Source: Primula veris
Lineage: Eukaryota > Streptophyta > Magnoliopsida > Ericales > Primulaceae
NCBI GenBank assembly: GCA_963682055.1
Contig: OY821750.1
Coordinates: 15,502,501 to 15,566,500 of the forward strand
Reading direction: 5' to 3'
DNA: 64,000 nucleotides
Part shown: one piece after another, positions 1-10,251 of the stretch
How positions within the stretch are numbered: position 1 is the stretch's first letter
Layout: each line of letters starts with the position of its first letter
Made by a program: the position numbers and the translations under genes
Notes under the pieces: generated by a model
What the model was told of the DNA's origin: nothing
The model's database searches: none
What the model saw: the letters and a program-made list of their open reading frames with translations, nothing else

Positions 1-480
1 GAAGTATTTACATAGTGTCGGAGTTTTTTTTTTAATTAATATTTAATAATTAATTCAAATTAATTAATTAAAATAATTAATATTTTTTTATAATCCGGTT
101 CTCCAAACCTGAGGAAGAATTTTAAAAATTTTAAGATTTTTTTTTCTGTTTTATTATTATTAATTAATTAAATAAATAATTAAATTAAATAATTTTTTTT
201 TCGAATTTTGATTTATTAAAATTTAATTAATTCCGAATTATCAATTAATTATTAATTAAAAATTCTTTAATCCTGAAAATTAATTTAATATTTTAATAAA
301 TTCTGAAATCTTATCTTTTACTTTTAAAGATTAGGTTTAGATTTAGATAAGATTTTTTGGATCTCTTTATCCAATTTTTGGTAGAAAAAGATTTGATATA
401 TATTTAAATATTCTATTATTTATCTCTTTCAACCAACTTTTAATATTAAGGAATCTTTATATATTTTCAGAATTTATAGA

Positions 481-537
<57 letters not shown>

Positions 538-647
538 TGATTCTTTAAATTAGGAATGGGTTTTTTTTCTTTATAAAGAATTAATTAACAAGGACTTTTA
601 CAAGAATAAAAATAACAAAATTAAAAATACTAACTAAATTACTTTGG
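1..647. other. AT-rich intergenic DNA
   Basis: No coding frame of useful length and no recognisable gene. The stretch is dominated by A/T runs and by repeated TTAATTAA-like words, with a long TA microsatellite near 483-532. It is typical plant intergenic DNA. Confidence 0.6.
483..532. repeat. (TA)n microsatellite
   Basis: About 25 uninterrupted TA dinucleotides. This is a simple sequence repeat and likely polymorphic. Confidence 0.95.
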
Positions 648-1500
648 CTTGACCGGTCAGGTACGAGCTGTTTATGACTTTTAACACAATTTTCCGAGTT
701 CGTTTGGAATCAAAATCAACCTTAAATTAATCTCCCGGTAGCGGTGCCAAAATATTTACTGCCTTCCGAACGTGTTTTTTTCATGAAAGGAAGTGTCGCA
801 AGAGTACGAGTGCAATTGCAACATAAAAATCCCGGAGCTACAGGGTCATATCCACGAGGAATTAACCACGCTGATCTTAGTTCGATTATGACTTGGAAAC
901 ATGTATTAAAAATGGGCTATTACAAATCTAACATGTAAAGGAGCGTCAATCCTAACCTGTCTTAGATCTAGTAACAACTTTTACAAGTGTTCAAAATGAG
1001 CACTTTCCACGTAACCTAGCATGCAATTTAAGAGTTGTCAAATATAAACCGCAACGATAGAAAATAGTACTAATGTAGCAAATGTTGAATCCAATAGCAA
1101 TCACCAACAATAAGTAATCAAAAGACAACAAATATGACGAGAAAACTTATCTTACAAGCGTATATGGTGATAACACGAGACAACAATTGGAACTCGCAAC
1201 GTATGAATATATATAATTTGTAGAAAAGTGTTTAAAAAGGGAAAATGGTGTATTTTTGTCTAATTTCGGCCCGCTGAATAATTGCGTATTGTTTTATGGG
1301 AGAGGAGCTTATTTATATGCCAAACCTAACAAACTTATCTATTTAAAAGTTAAAATCTGAACTTACTTGACCGGTCAGGTTGATCGGGCAGGTGGCTTCT
1401 AGAATTTTCTTTTGGCTCTATTTTGACACGGTTTTGTTTTGCAATTTCTTGGAATTGATTTTGAGGTCCTCCAACTTCTGGTTTCTCCTCTTTAGACCAT
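648..1500 (-). mobile_element. Remnant of a Gypsy-like LTR element, minus orientation
   Basis: Read on the minus strand, about 733-750 gives TTGGCACCGCTACCGGGAGA. This resembles the primer-binding site complementary to the 3' end of plant tRNA-Asp (TGGCGCCGTTGCCGGGGA) used by Athila/Tat-type elements. The DNA to the right (about 780-870) has the 'gtgtcgcaagagtacgag' and 'agctacagggtcatatcc' wording that is common near the PBS of many noncoding eudicot Gypsy relatives. No gag or pol frame survives. The motif TTGACCGGTCAGGT occurs at both about 649 and 1368, which may mark internal repeats. Boundaries are uncertain. Confidence 0.45.
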
Positions 1501-1836
1501 TTATTTGGTATTTTTGCGTATTTGTCTCGTTTAAGTGCTAATTACATGATTTTTTCTGCAAAAGATTGCAAATAAACTGAAAAATGCAGAAAAACACAAA
1601 ACATGACTTAAATAAGCCTGAATGTCAACGAAACTACGCTAATATGTGTCATTTTATCCAATAAAAACTAACATTTCATGGTCTAATCAATGCCATTTTT
1701 ATTTTTTTTACCTAACAAATACTTAAGGACATGAGCGGTATAACACCAATTCACTTTAATATAGTAATTACTGGGGAAAACATGAATTGTATGATTCCAA
1801 AAACTATCACCCAATATTCCAAAAATAATTATTTTC
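1501..1836. other. Intergenic, no feature seen
   Basis: AT-rich DNA with no recognisable gene, RNA or repeat. Confidence 0.5.
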
Positions 1837-2124
1837 TACTCCCTCCGTCACTTTTTAAGTGTCCCCTTATAAATTACTACTTTTTAAGGATATTAAGTTT
1901 TGATACATAAATTATCAATATTACCCTTATAAATATCATAATTAAAGTTAATGCAGCTAACTTATTTTCTAAACATTGTTGTTGTTGTAGTTATAAATGT
2001 TAAGTATATAAAGGTTAAGAGAGTAAATTTGTTGTATTATAATTGCCATATTTAAAACGCGGACACTTATTTTGGGACAACCCAATATGAAATAGTTGAC
2101 ACTTAATTAGGAACGGATGAATCA
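1837..2124. mobile_element. Stowaway-type MITE (Tc1/mariner-derived), degenerate
   Basis: The left end is TA followed by CTCCCTCCGTC and then CTTTTTAAGTGTCC, the standard plant Stowaway terminus. The right part (about 2058-2122) carries inverted versions (GGACACTTATTTTGGGAC, TTGACACTTAATTAGGAACG) and ends in GGAACGGATGAA, a decayed form of the expected GGGACGGAGGGAG. Length near 285 bp and lack of coding capacity fit a non-autonomous MITE. Confidence 0.7.
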
Positions 2125-2160
2125 TATTATACCATTATTTGATACCACTAGGTTTGCACG

Positions 2161-2588
2161 TAAGCCTTTTACACATCAACTACATCTGCCTTTACGTATG
2201 AATAGAAAATTATCTTTATAAACACCACATATTTAAGATTTCCATCTATAACGTTCTTTTATTGAATGAGAGAATTTTTTTTAAAATAATAACCTTATAT
2301 AGACCATTTTATCTAAATATGTAATAATCTTATTTGAAATCACTCCTAAGTGTAACAATACTTTTCACTGATTACAATTTACAGCAACAATACTCTTCAT
2401 CAATTATTGCACATGTATTTTGTTATATTCTCATAATCTTGTATACATATATTTGATAGCACATGCCAAAAGTAGAGGCCCATTATCATACGAATTTAAA
2501 CATATAATCAAATAAAGTAATATGTGGAAATATGATTAAAAGACATGTTGTTTTTAAAGGCAGATGTAGTTGATGTGTAAAAGGCTTA
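2161..2588. repeat. 34-bp perfect inverted repeat pair
   Basis: The arm at 2161-2194 is the exact reverse complement of 2555-2588. The arms are 360 bp apart. No flanking target-site duplication is visible, so this may be the ends of a small DNA element or an inverted duplication. The right arm directly abuts a 30-bp fragment matching the start of the Copia 3' LTR. Confidence 0.75.
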
Positions 2589-2725
2589 TGGGATGTATGT
2601 GAAATCTATTATTTATATGAATAGATGGGATGTATGCTAACTTTGTTTTGCAGAGATCTATTTGGTTATCATGATCAGTTGTGTATGTTTATTTAATTAT
2701 GTTCATACATATGATTAATGATGTT

Positions 2726-2849
2726 ATTATGCATGCGTTTCTCGTAGTTGTGTAAAGGAGACATGTAATTGTTTTTTCAGTTTTAATTATGCATGTGTTT
2801 CTCCTAATATGCGTAAAGGAAGCATTTATTTATGTTTTTCAATTTTATT
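2726..2849. repeat. Tandem duplication, unit about 60 bp
   Basis: Two adjacent imperfect copies (2726-2785 and 2786-2849), each running from ATTATGCATG through GTTTCTC and GTAAAGGA to a TTTTTCA stretch. It lies in the noncoding leader upstream of the Copia gag. Confidence 0.65.
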
Positions 2850-3894
2850 GATGTATTGTAGAATTTATAATTTTTTAATTATGTATTTGTTAACACGAAT
2901 AACCCAAAATAGTAGAAAATGATGTTACTATAGTAGCAATTATGTAATATGTTAAACCCATAGTCAGGAGAACTAGATATTGTTTCAGGTTGAACACCCA
3001 ATGGGGGACCCCCTTGACCCTCGTCGAAATGGCAAACATGAAGTCATGGAGGAAATAGGAGTCATGAAGCAAGTGGGTGAATTGAAGAGATAAATATCAT
3101 CATAACCGAATGAATATTTTATTTGTTATTTTCATGTTATCATGTGATGTTTATTTTTTTTTATGTTCATGTGACGATTATCTTATTTATGTTATCATAT
3201 GATGTTTATCTTATTCACATGATGTTTTATCTTTATCATATTACTAGTTATTTAGTGGGAGAACATGGAGAAAATATATTCTTTAAGATAATATTACGAT
3301 TTAATTTATCATAGCAATTTGTACATATCAACAAGATAATAAAAGAATGTTTTATTTATTAAGTGTATTTAGATAATTACTAAAATTGATATTTAAATCA
3401 TAACAAGTAAAGACCCACATTTTTCCAAAATACTAAGTGGGAGAGAAATTTGTTTTTTAATAAATCTCATGGTCTCCGTTAATGGTTTGTAGATGATTTA
3501 ATTAACTACTTTCCCCATCGGATTGAATTAGTTAAGGAATTATCAAGTACAAACTCTAGTAATTGTTATTAATGTATCACCTTCCCATCGAAGGGGTTCA
3601 TTATAGTACAATGGATCTAGATGTCATTAATCGTATACACTTTGCTATAACTAATAGTATACTCTCGATTTTTTTTGACAATATTGATTGTCTAGATAAC
3701 ATAATTAATAGTTTTTTTTAACATGTAACGTATTTTGAAAACTTACATATCGAAGCAAACTATTTTACTGTTAATGGAATGTTGGTGAATTCTTTTTAAT
3801 AATAGTTGAGGGATTTTTATTTCTATTTATGAATTCAAAGTTAATTAGATTGCTCAAAATGTAATTATTTACATGTATAATTTTACGGATTAAA

Positions 3895-4725
3895 ATGTCG
3901 TCATTCAAGCCACTATCTCAAAACCTAAAAGAAAACAAACTTGTTGGCTCAAACTATGTTGATTGGAAAAGAAACTTGGATCTTGTTTGAACTTTTGCGG
4001 ACCAAAAATTTGTGCTTACTGAACTTTGTCCAGCTGTTCCTGGTGAGGGGGCTCCTGAAGAGGAAACCCAAGCTTACCAGAAATGGAAAAAGGTTGATGA
4101 AGTGGCAAAATGTTACATTTTGGATTTAATGTCAAATGTTTTGCAGCATCAAAATCAGCACTATGAAACTTTTTTCGACATCTTTCTTAATCTCAAGGAA
4201 ATGTTTGGAAGTCAGGGTTGGTCTGGAAAGTTGGATGATAAGAAAACGCTCATGAACACATGTATCGTTGAGGGTACACATGTAGAGGATCACGTTCTAA
4301 AGATGATGGGTCTTTTGAATGAACATGAGATTTTTGGAGGTTATATTGATGAGGAAATCCAGATCGATATGATAGTCAGTTCTCTACCTTGCTCTTTTAC
4401 ACAGTTTTGCCTAAATTATAGTATGAATAAAACAAACTTAAATTTGGCGAGTTTGCTAAAAGAGATTAAGGCGGCTAAGACTTTCATGAAAGAGCCAGTC
4501 ATTGATTATCTTTCTGAAAAGGGTAAAGCTTCTAAACCGAAAGGCAAGAAGAAGCAATACAAAGTTCAAAAACAAGTAGCATGTCCTAAAGTTGAAGGAA
4601 AGAAGCGCAAAGCCATGTGCTTTGTTTGCAGGAGGACGGATCACTGGAAACCTCAGTGCCCTACCTGGCTGGTAAGGAAACAAGCTATAGGTAACTCCTT
4701 TCACTTATGGTTGAATCTTGTTTAG
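3895..4725 (+). pseudogene. Copia-1 gag pseudogene
   Basis: The frame opens at ATG 3895 and continues in the same frame to 4725, broken by one TGA at 3988-3990. Gag would form the nucleocapsid of the virus-like particle. The middle part resembles the UBN2/gag-polypeptide family of plant Copia elements. Near the C-terminus is a CCHC zinc knuckle of form C-x2-C-x4-H-x4-C beginning at CFVC. The frame then diverges from the protease frame, so a frameshift lies between the knuckle and the protease near 4690. There is no doubt about the family; activity is excluded by the nonsense codon. Confidence 0.85.
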
Positions 4726-4727
4726 TG

Positions 4728-5855
4728 GTTTTATCTACGAATACTTATTGTGTAGATACTGGAGCCACTAATTATATTTGGAATTTACTGCAGGCGTTTC
4801 AGATAGCCAGGCAGCTAAGTGATTGAGAGATCTACATTTATCTGGGATATGGCACTAGAGTGCAGGCTATTGCAGTAAGCTCAATTAGGATTTCGTTTCG
4901 TAGTGATAGGCTATTAGTTTTGATTGATGCTCTTTATATACCTTCAATTAGAAGAAATTTGATTTCAGTTTCTAGTTTAGTGAAAGATGGATATTCAGTT
5001 TATTTTAATAATTCAGTTATTATTAAGTTAAACAAGCGTGTTATCTGTTTTGGTACATTAATGAATGGTCTCTTTATTATTAATAATGTCTCGACTGCAC
5101 TGCAACTATCTGAATCTAATAATTTTGTTAATCTACCTTATAAAAGGAAAAGGTCTTCCAAATTGAATCGAACGTATATTTGGCACTTACGCCTTGGTCA
5201 TATTAATCTAAATAGGATTCCACGGTTGGTCAAAGATGGGCCTTTAGGCTCATTGGAAGTGGAGGCACTTCCAGTTTGTGAATCTTGTTTAGAAGGTAAG
5301 ATGACCAAGAGGCCCTTTTCGGCCAAAGGTTATAGAGCTAAAGAGACGCTAGATTTGATTCATTTTAATTTGTGTGGACCCATGAATATCCAAGCTAGAG
5401 GAGTTTTTGAGTATTTTACCACTTTTACTGACGATTACTCAAGATACGGATATATTTACTTGATGCGCCACAAGTCTGAATGTTTTGAGAAATTCAAAGT
5501 ATTTAAGGCGAAAGTGGAGAACCATCAAGGAAAATGTATCAAGACACTACGATCTGATCGTTCTGGCGAGTACCTCTTTGGGAAATTCCTAAAATACTTA
5601 TCAGTTGTAGGTATTACATCTCAGTTATCGGCACCTGGTATGCCACAACAAAATGGGGTAGCAGAAAGAAGAAACGTAACTCTTATGGACATGGTTAGAT
5701 CTATGATGAGTTATTCAGATTTACCTAATTCGTTTTGGGGACATGCCTTAGAAACGGCAGCATATGTTCTTAACTTGATACCATCTAAATCAGTTCCAAC
5801 TCCCACAGAATTGTGAACTGGGCGCAAACCTAGTCTGCGGCATATTCGGATATGA
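4728..5855 (+). pseudogene. Copia-1 protease-integrase pseudogene
   Basis: The protease active site reads D-T-G-A at 4755-4766. A TGA follows at 4824-4826. The integrase shows the N-terminal zinc-binding H/C motif (HLRLGH ... CESC, GAG-pre-integrase) and the catalytic core. The first catalytic aspartate, expected in the H-x-D-x-C-G-P motif, is Asn (AAT at 5367-5369). The second acidic residue in RSDRSGEY and the Glu in QQNGVAER are kept. Two further TGA codons, at 5814-5816 and 5853-5855, sit where tryptophan is expected. The coding sense is clear, but the enzyme would be dead even without the stops. Confidence 0.85.
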
Positions 5856-7769
5856 GGTAGTCCAGTACATGTGCTTAAAGGAAAAAGTGATAAGTTGGAA
5901 GCAAGAACACATGTTGATTTCTTTGTAGGGTACCCTAGAGGAACGAAATTTGGTTTATTCTATTGTCCTGAGAATCGGAAGGTAATAGTTAGCACTAATG
6001 CCAGATTTTTAGAAGAATACTTTGTAGCGACTCACAAACCCAAAAGTAGAATTGCCCTAGAAGAGCTTAGGGAAGACTTGCTTATACAAAATTCTAAAAT
6101 TCCATTAATTGAACAAGAAGTAGGACAAGGAACAGAGTCAACATCAGTACCATTAGATAATGCTAGGGTTCCAAGTGTGTCACGTGTTAGTGGGATGATT
6201 ATTACTCCACCGGTAAGGTATACATTATTGGGAGAGACTTTTGAGAGGATCCCTGAGATAATGAATGCTGAACCAGGTAACTACAAGGATGCACTAAAAG
6301 ATAAAGATGTAGAACTTTGGCAAAAGGCTATGAATTTGGAGATAAAATCTATGTATTCTAATCAAGTCTGGGAGCTTGTAGAACCACCCGAAGGGATAAA
6401 CCCCATCGGATGCATGTGGGTTTATAAGAAAAAGAGAGGAGTGGACGGGAAGGTGGAAACCTTCAAGGCAAGGCTTCTTGCGAAAGGGTTTACTCAAAAG
6501 TAAAGGATCGATTATGAGGAAACTTTTTCGCCAGTAGAAATGCATAAGTCTATTCGGATTCTGTTGTCCATTGCAGCTCATTTCGATTATGAAATTTGGC
6601 AAATGGATGTCAAGACAGCTTTCCTTAACGGAAGTCTTGATGAAAGCATTTATATGGTGCAACCAGATGGATTTGTAGCAAATATTCAAGAGCACATGTT
6701 GTGCAAGCTTATGGTTTTAATCAGTCCTATGACAAGTCATGTGTTTACATAAAGCATGAGGAGGTGTCATTGTGTTCTTAGTACTTTACATGGATGATAT
6801 ACTACTCATTGGAAACGATGTTGAAGTGTTGTCGTCCATAAATGTATGGTTCTCCGGTCAGTTTGATATGAAGTACTTGGGAGAAGCCAGTCATATTCTT
6901 GGAATCAAGCTCACACTAGATCGCAAGCAAAAAATGTTGGGCTTATCACAAGCTACCTATATCGACGAGATTCTTGCCCGCTTCATCATGAATGAGTCTA
7001 CGAAAGGTTCTCTACCTTTTAGGCATGGAATTCATCTTTCTAGTGATTAGTGTCCTAAGATGAAAATCGAGAAAGTAAAGATGGAGTAAGTTCCTTACGC
7101 TTCGGTAATAGGAAGATGTATACAATGTTGTGTACTAGACTTGACGTCTGCTATGCTGTAGGCATGGTCAGTAGATATCAGTCTAACCCAGAGCGAGAAC
7201 ATTGGACTGCAGTAAAACATATAATCAAGTATCTGAAAGGAACTAGAGATTATATGTTGATTTACGGTGCAGGGAGTCGTACTCTAGTTGGGTATACAAA
7301 CTCATATTTCCAAGCTGACAGAGACTCAAGGAAGTGTACCTCAGGAAATGTATTTGTCCTAGGAGGTGAAGCCATTCATTGGAAGAGTATCAAGCAAGAT
7401 TGTGTTGTTGATTCCACTATGGAGGCCGAGTATGTGGCTGTCGGTGAGGCAACCAAAGAAGTTGTATGGCTCAGAAACTTTCTTTTAGACCTTAGGGTAG
7501 TACATTCAACACAACCGCATATAACACTTTATTGTGATAACAGTGGGGCGATTGCGAATGCGAAGGAGCCCAGAACACACAAGAAGGCCAAGAATATTCA
7601 GAGGAAGTATCATCTTATACGAGAATTCATGAAGATAGGTGATGTAGTGGTGACAAAGATCGCATCGGCGAATAACCTGGATGATCCATTTACCAAAAGT
7701 CTACCATCTAGTACTTTTGGTAGGCATGTAGAGAACATGAGAGTGAGATGCATATCAACATGGATTTGA
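5856..7769 (+). pseudogene. Copia-1 reverse transcriptase-RNase H pseudogene
   Basis: The RVT_2-type reverse transcriptase begins after the integrase tail (WELVEPPEG, MDVKTAFLNG). It has a TAA at 6501-6503, and between about 6690 and 6770 the reading frame changes and some thirty residues around the usual GLKQ motif are missing. The YMDD active site survives at 6787-6798. RNase H follows (7116-7769) with the STMEAEY and YCDNSGAIA motifs. Its first acidic motif is damaged: GYTDSD is expected but Asn (7299-7301) and Tyr (7305-7307) are present. The stop at 7767-7769 precedes the polypurine tract by only a few bases. Confidence 0.85.
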
Positions 7770-7786
7770 ATTATTTATTGGGAGAT

Positions 7787-8680
7787 TGTTAGCAAATACG
7801 ATTAAAAGACATATTATTTTTGATTTTTTTGATTAAGTATTTTCCTTATCAGACGTTGTTACAAGACAATTATTTTTGTACTGACTAGATAAATTAATTA
7901 ACGCCTTGTGGTCATATAATTTGTTTAAACTCTTAATTATGATTTTATTAATTAAACATGTACGAGAAATGATAATCGTTTTAATTCATAAAAGAGTGTG
8001 ATTATACGAGTCATAAACTCAGTGAGTTGGACGGTGACGTTTCAAGTATAGAGTTTATTAGTAGATGAAGGAATCCACGTCCCGGTATTGGGATTGATGA
8101 TACCCCATTAAAAGTTTATAAGTATTTTTGTATCAAACCCTGCAGGTGAATTTATTAATCTGATACATCAATTAAGTTAAGTGTGATTATACATCAATTA
8201 AGTGGTATTTATAAGTATTTTTGTATCAAAATCCTCAGTGATTTAAATTAGTTAGTGGATGTCTATTTAATCTTAATGTGGGGATATTTTAAAAATAATG
8301 ACATAGAACGAAGTATCTTATTGAAGATTCGTAGAAGATTCGGAATGGATAAGAGAGATTTCAATTTGGGTTGTTTAGTGGAATGAATGCTAATTTAATC
8401 AGATAATAAAGATCTCATGTTGATGAGTTCAAGTTCGATTCTGATTAGCATAATCTCTAATTTATTCAGCCTATCAAGTCCATAATGTTGCCTTATATAA
8501 ATATGCTTTGTATCATTATGAAAACACAGAATTCATTATATACGTTTTTAGTGAGAGAGAGTCCATCCTCTTTCAAGAAGGAATGCGTTTTTAATGAATA
8601 CGTTAGAAGACCCGATTCTTTTAGAAAGACAAGCTCAACATCACTGTAATCTTCTAAACATATAGGGTAAAATAATAACA
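7787..8680 (+). repeat. Copia-1 3' LTR with polypurine tract
   Basis: A purine-rich ATTGGGAGA ends just before TGTTAGC at 7787. The LTR can be closed at 8680, giving terminal TGTTA...TAACA inverted bases and a length of 894 bp. Inside, TATATAAAT at 8494-8502 is a promoter-like TATA box. A short motif (TTATAAGTATTTTTGTATCAAA) is repeated near 8119 and 8210. The right boundary is inferred from the terminal dinucleotides. Confidence 0.65.
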
Positions 8681-8695
8681 GTTTTAATAGTACAA

Positions 8696-8860
8696 AAAAA
8701 TACCCAAATAGCGACGGGATTAGTAACGGTATTTTTTGTTACGAGCTTATTAGCGACGGTTTTTGTGACGGATTTCTGACAGTTTAGTTAATTTGCGACA
8801 GATTTGTGATAACTTTTTAAATTAGCGACAACCTTGTGACAGTTTTTTACTCTCATTAAA
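8696..8860. repeat. GCGACGG-type subterminal repeat tract (possible CACTA end)
   Basis: The stretch begins TACAAAAAAATACCC and has several copies of TAGCGACGG / TTGTGACGG words within about 150 bp. Such arrays are characteristic of subterminal regions of plant CACTA (En/Spm) elements, whose ends read CACTACAA. Here the terminus is degenerate (AGTACAAAAAAA) and no opposite end was found. Confidence 0.35.
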
Positions 8861-9350
8861 TCAAAAATTATTTTGTAACGTACACAACTTTAATAACCTT
8901 TCTGAGTATTTTTCCGCTGCTATAAAACTTTCAAAGTACTAACTTGGTATCTGACACACACGTACCGGAACATTAAAGCAACAGATTGCTAATAAAATGG
9001 TGTACTAAATAATTAGCAGCGGAATAAATTCATAGATGGATTTGAATAAAATTATAAGGTCTTAATACGCAGAAGTTAGAAAATTATGAGTTTGTAAATC
9101 ATGCTCTTGATATCATAGGTAAGTTATTTACATTAATTTCATAATAATCACATCAATAAACTATAAATAAATAGAGATGTATACTTTGTGCACGATTGCA
9201 GACAAGCCTAATAGAGAATAAATAACCTTTTTAATGGGAGGGAAATAGAATAAAAATAAGGGTTTTATACACTAAGAGACTACCTCATTTCCAAGTAATG
9301 CCATAATTACATGGTGATTTTAAATATATTATTACACAATTAGCATATCT
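8861..9350. other. Intergenic, no feature seen
   Basis: AT-rich DNA between Copia-1 and MULE-1. No coding frame or recognisable repeat. Confidence 0.5.
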
Positions 9351-9359
9351 AATCATATA

Positions 9360-9605
9360 GAGGTTGGATTTTTATACTACACTTTTTTTCTGAAAAAACG
9401 CACAAACAGTAGAAAAAATCTACGGTTTGCAGTGATTTTATTCAAACCGTAGATTAAATCTACGGTCTGCATAAAACCACTGCAAACCGTAGATTAAATC
9501 TACGGTTTGCAGTGACTTTATACAGACTGTAGATTTAATCTACGGTTTGTATAAAATCACTGCAAACCGTAGATTTTTTCTACGGTTTGAAGCGTTTTTT
9601 CATAA
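9360..9605. repeat. MULE-1 left terminal region with palindrome array
   Basis: After the 20-bp terminal match comes a series of palindromes of the type ACCGTAGATTAAATCTACGGT (about 9415-9590), separated by GCAGTGATTTTAT-like spacers. Each can fold into a hairpin or be bound on both strands. Comparable arrays sit at the right end and in MULE-2, so these are plausible transposase-binding sites. Confidence 0.85.
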
Positions 9606-10251
9606 AATTTTTTTACATAAAATAAATTTGGTCAATTTTAACAATTAAAATTAAAATACTGAATATTTTTTTCAAATTAAACATGATTTTTTTAATAAAA
9701 AAACTAAATGCCTTATTTTTAAAATTTTACATAAAATAAATTACCAAAATTCTAACAATCTCTCAAAATAAACACAAAATTTACACAAATTTACACAAAA
9801 AAAGTTGATTTGATAAATTTTATGTTTTTGGTTCATGTTATATTTTTGTCAAATGTATAAGTTGATATTAATTGAATCATTAACTAAATCGTCAATTTTT
9901 GTGAAGTTCTTTTGGTTTGTTTTTAACACTTGTATAACGCAATATGAAACATTAACTAAGTCGCCAATTTGGTATCAATCGTCAATTTTCTTGAATGAAA
10001 CAATCATAAATTAAATAAATTTCATAAAAGAAATTAACTCAATATGCAAACATGAACTAAATTTCATAAAACATATTTATTAAACATTTGTTTACATCAT
10101 ATAAATTTACAACAACTTGGAAAAAAGAGTAATTTACATAAAATTAAAAATAAAAAACTGATTATGGACTTGAGAGTTCTATAGCTTCTTCTTCATTTGC
10201 AATTTGCTTTCCCGATTTCCTTTCCAGCGCCATATATAACTTGAAATTTGG

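Larger units (their letters stand above)
2524..8680 (+). mobile_element. Copia-1: decayed Ty1/Copia LTR retrotransposon
   Basis: Domains run in Copia order on the plus strand: gag with zinc knuckle, protease, integrase, reverse transcriptase, RNase H, then polypurine tract and 3' LTR. At least five nonsense codons, several frameshifts and an internal RT deletion make it inactive. Only about 30 bp resembling the LTR start (near 2524-2554) is seen upstream, so the 5' LTR is lost or rearranged and the left boundary is approximate. Confidence 0.85.

Noticed and set aside
744..938. 64-codon ORF as a gene
   Set aside because: It overlaps the wording typical of the PBS/LTR junction of noncoding Gypsy relatives and has no protein similarity I recognise.
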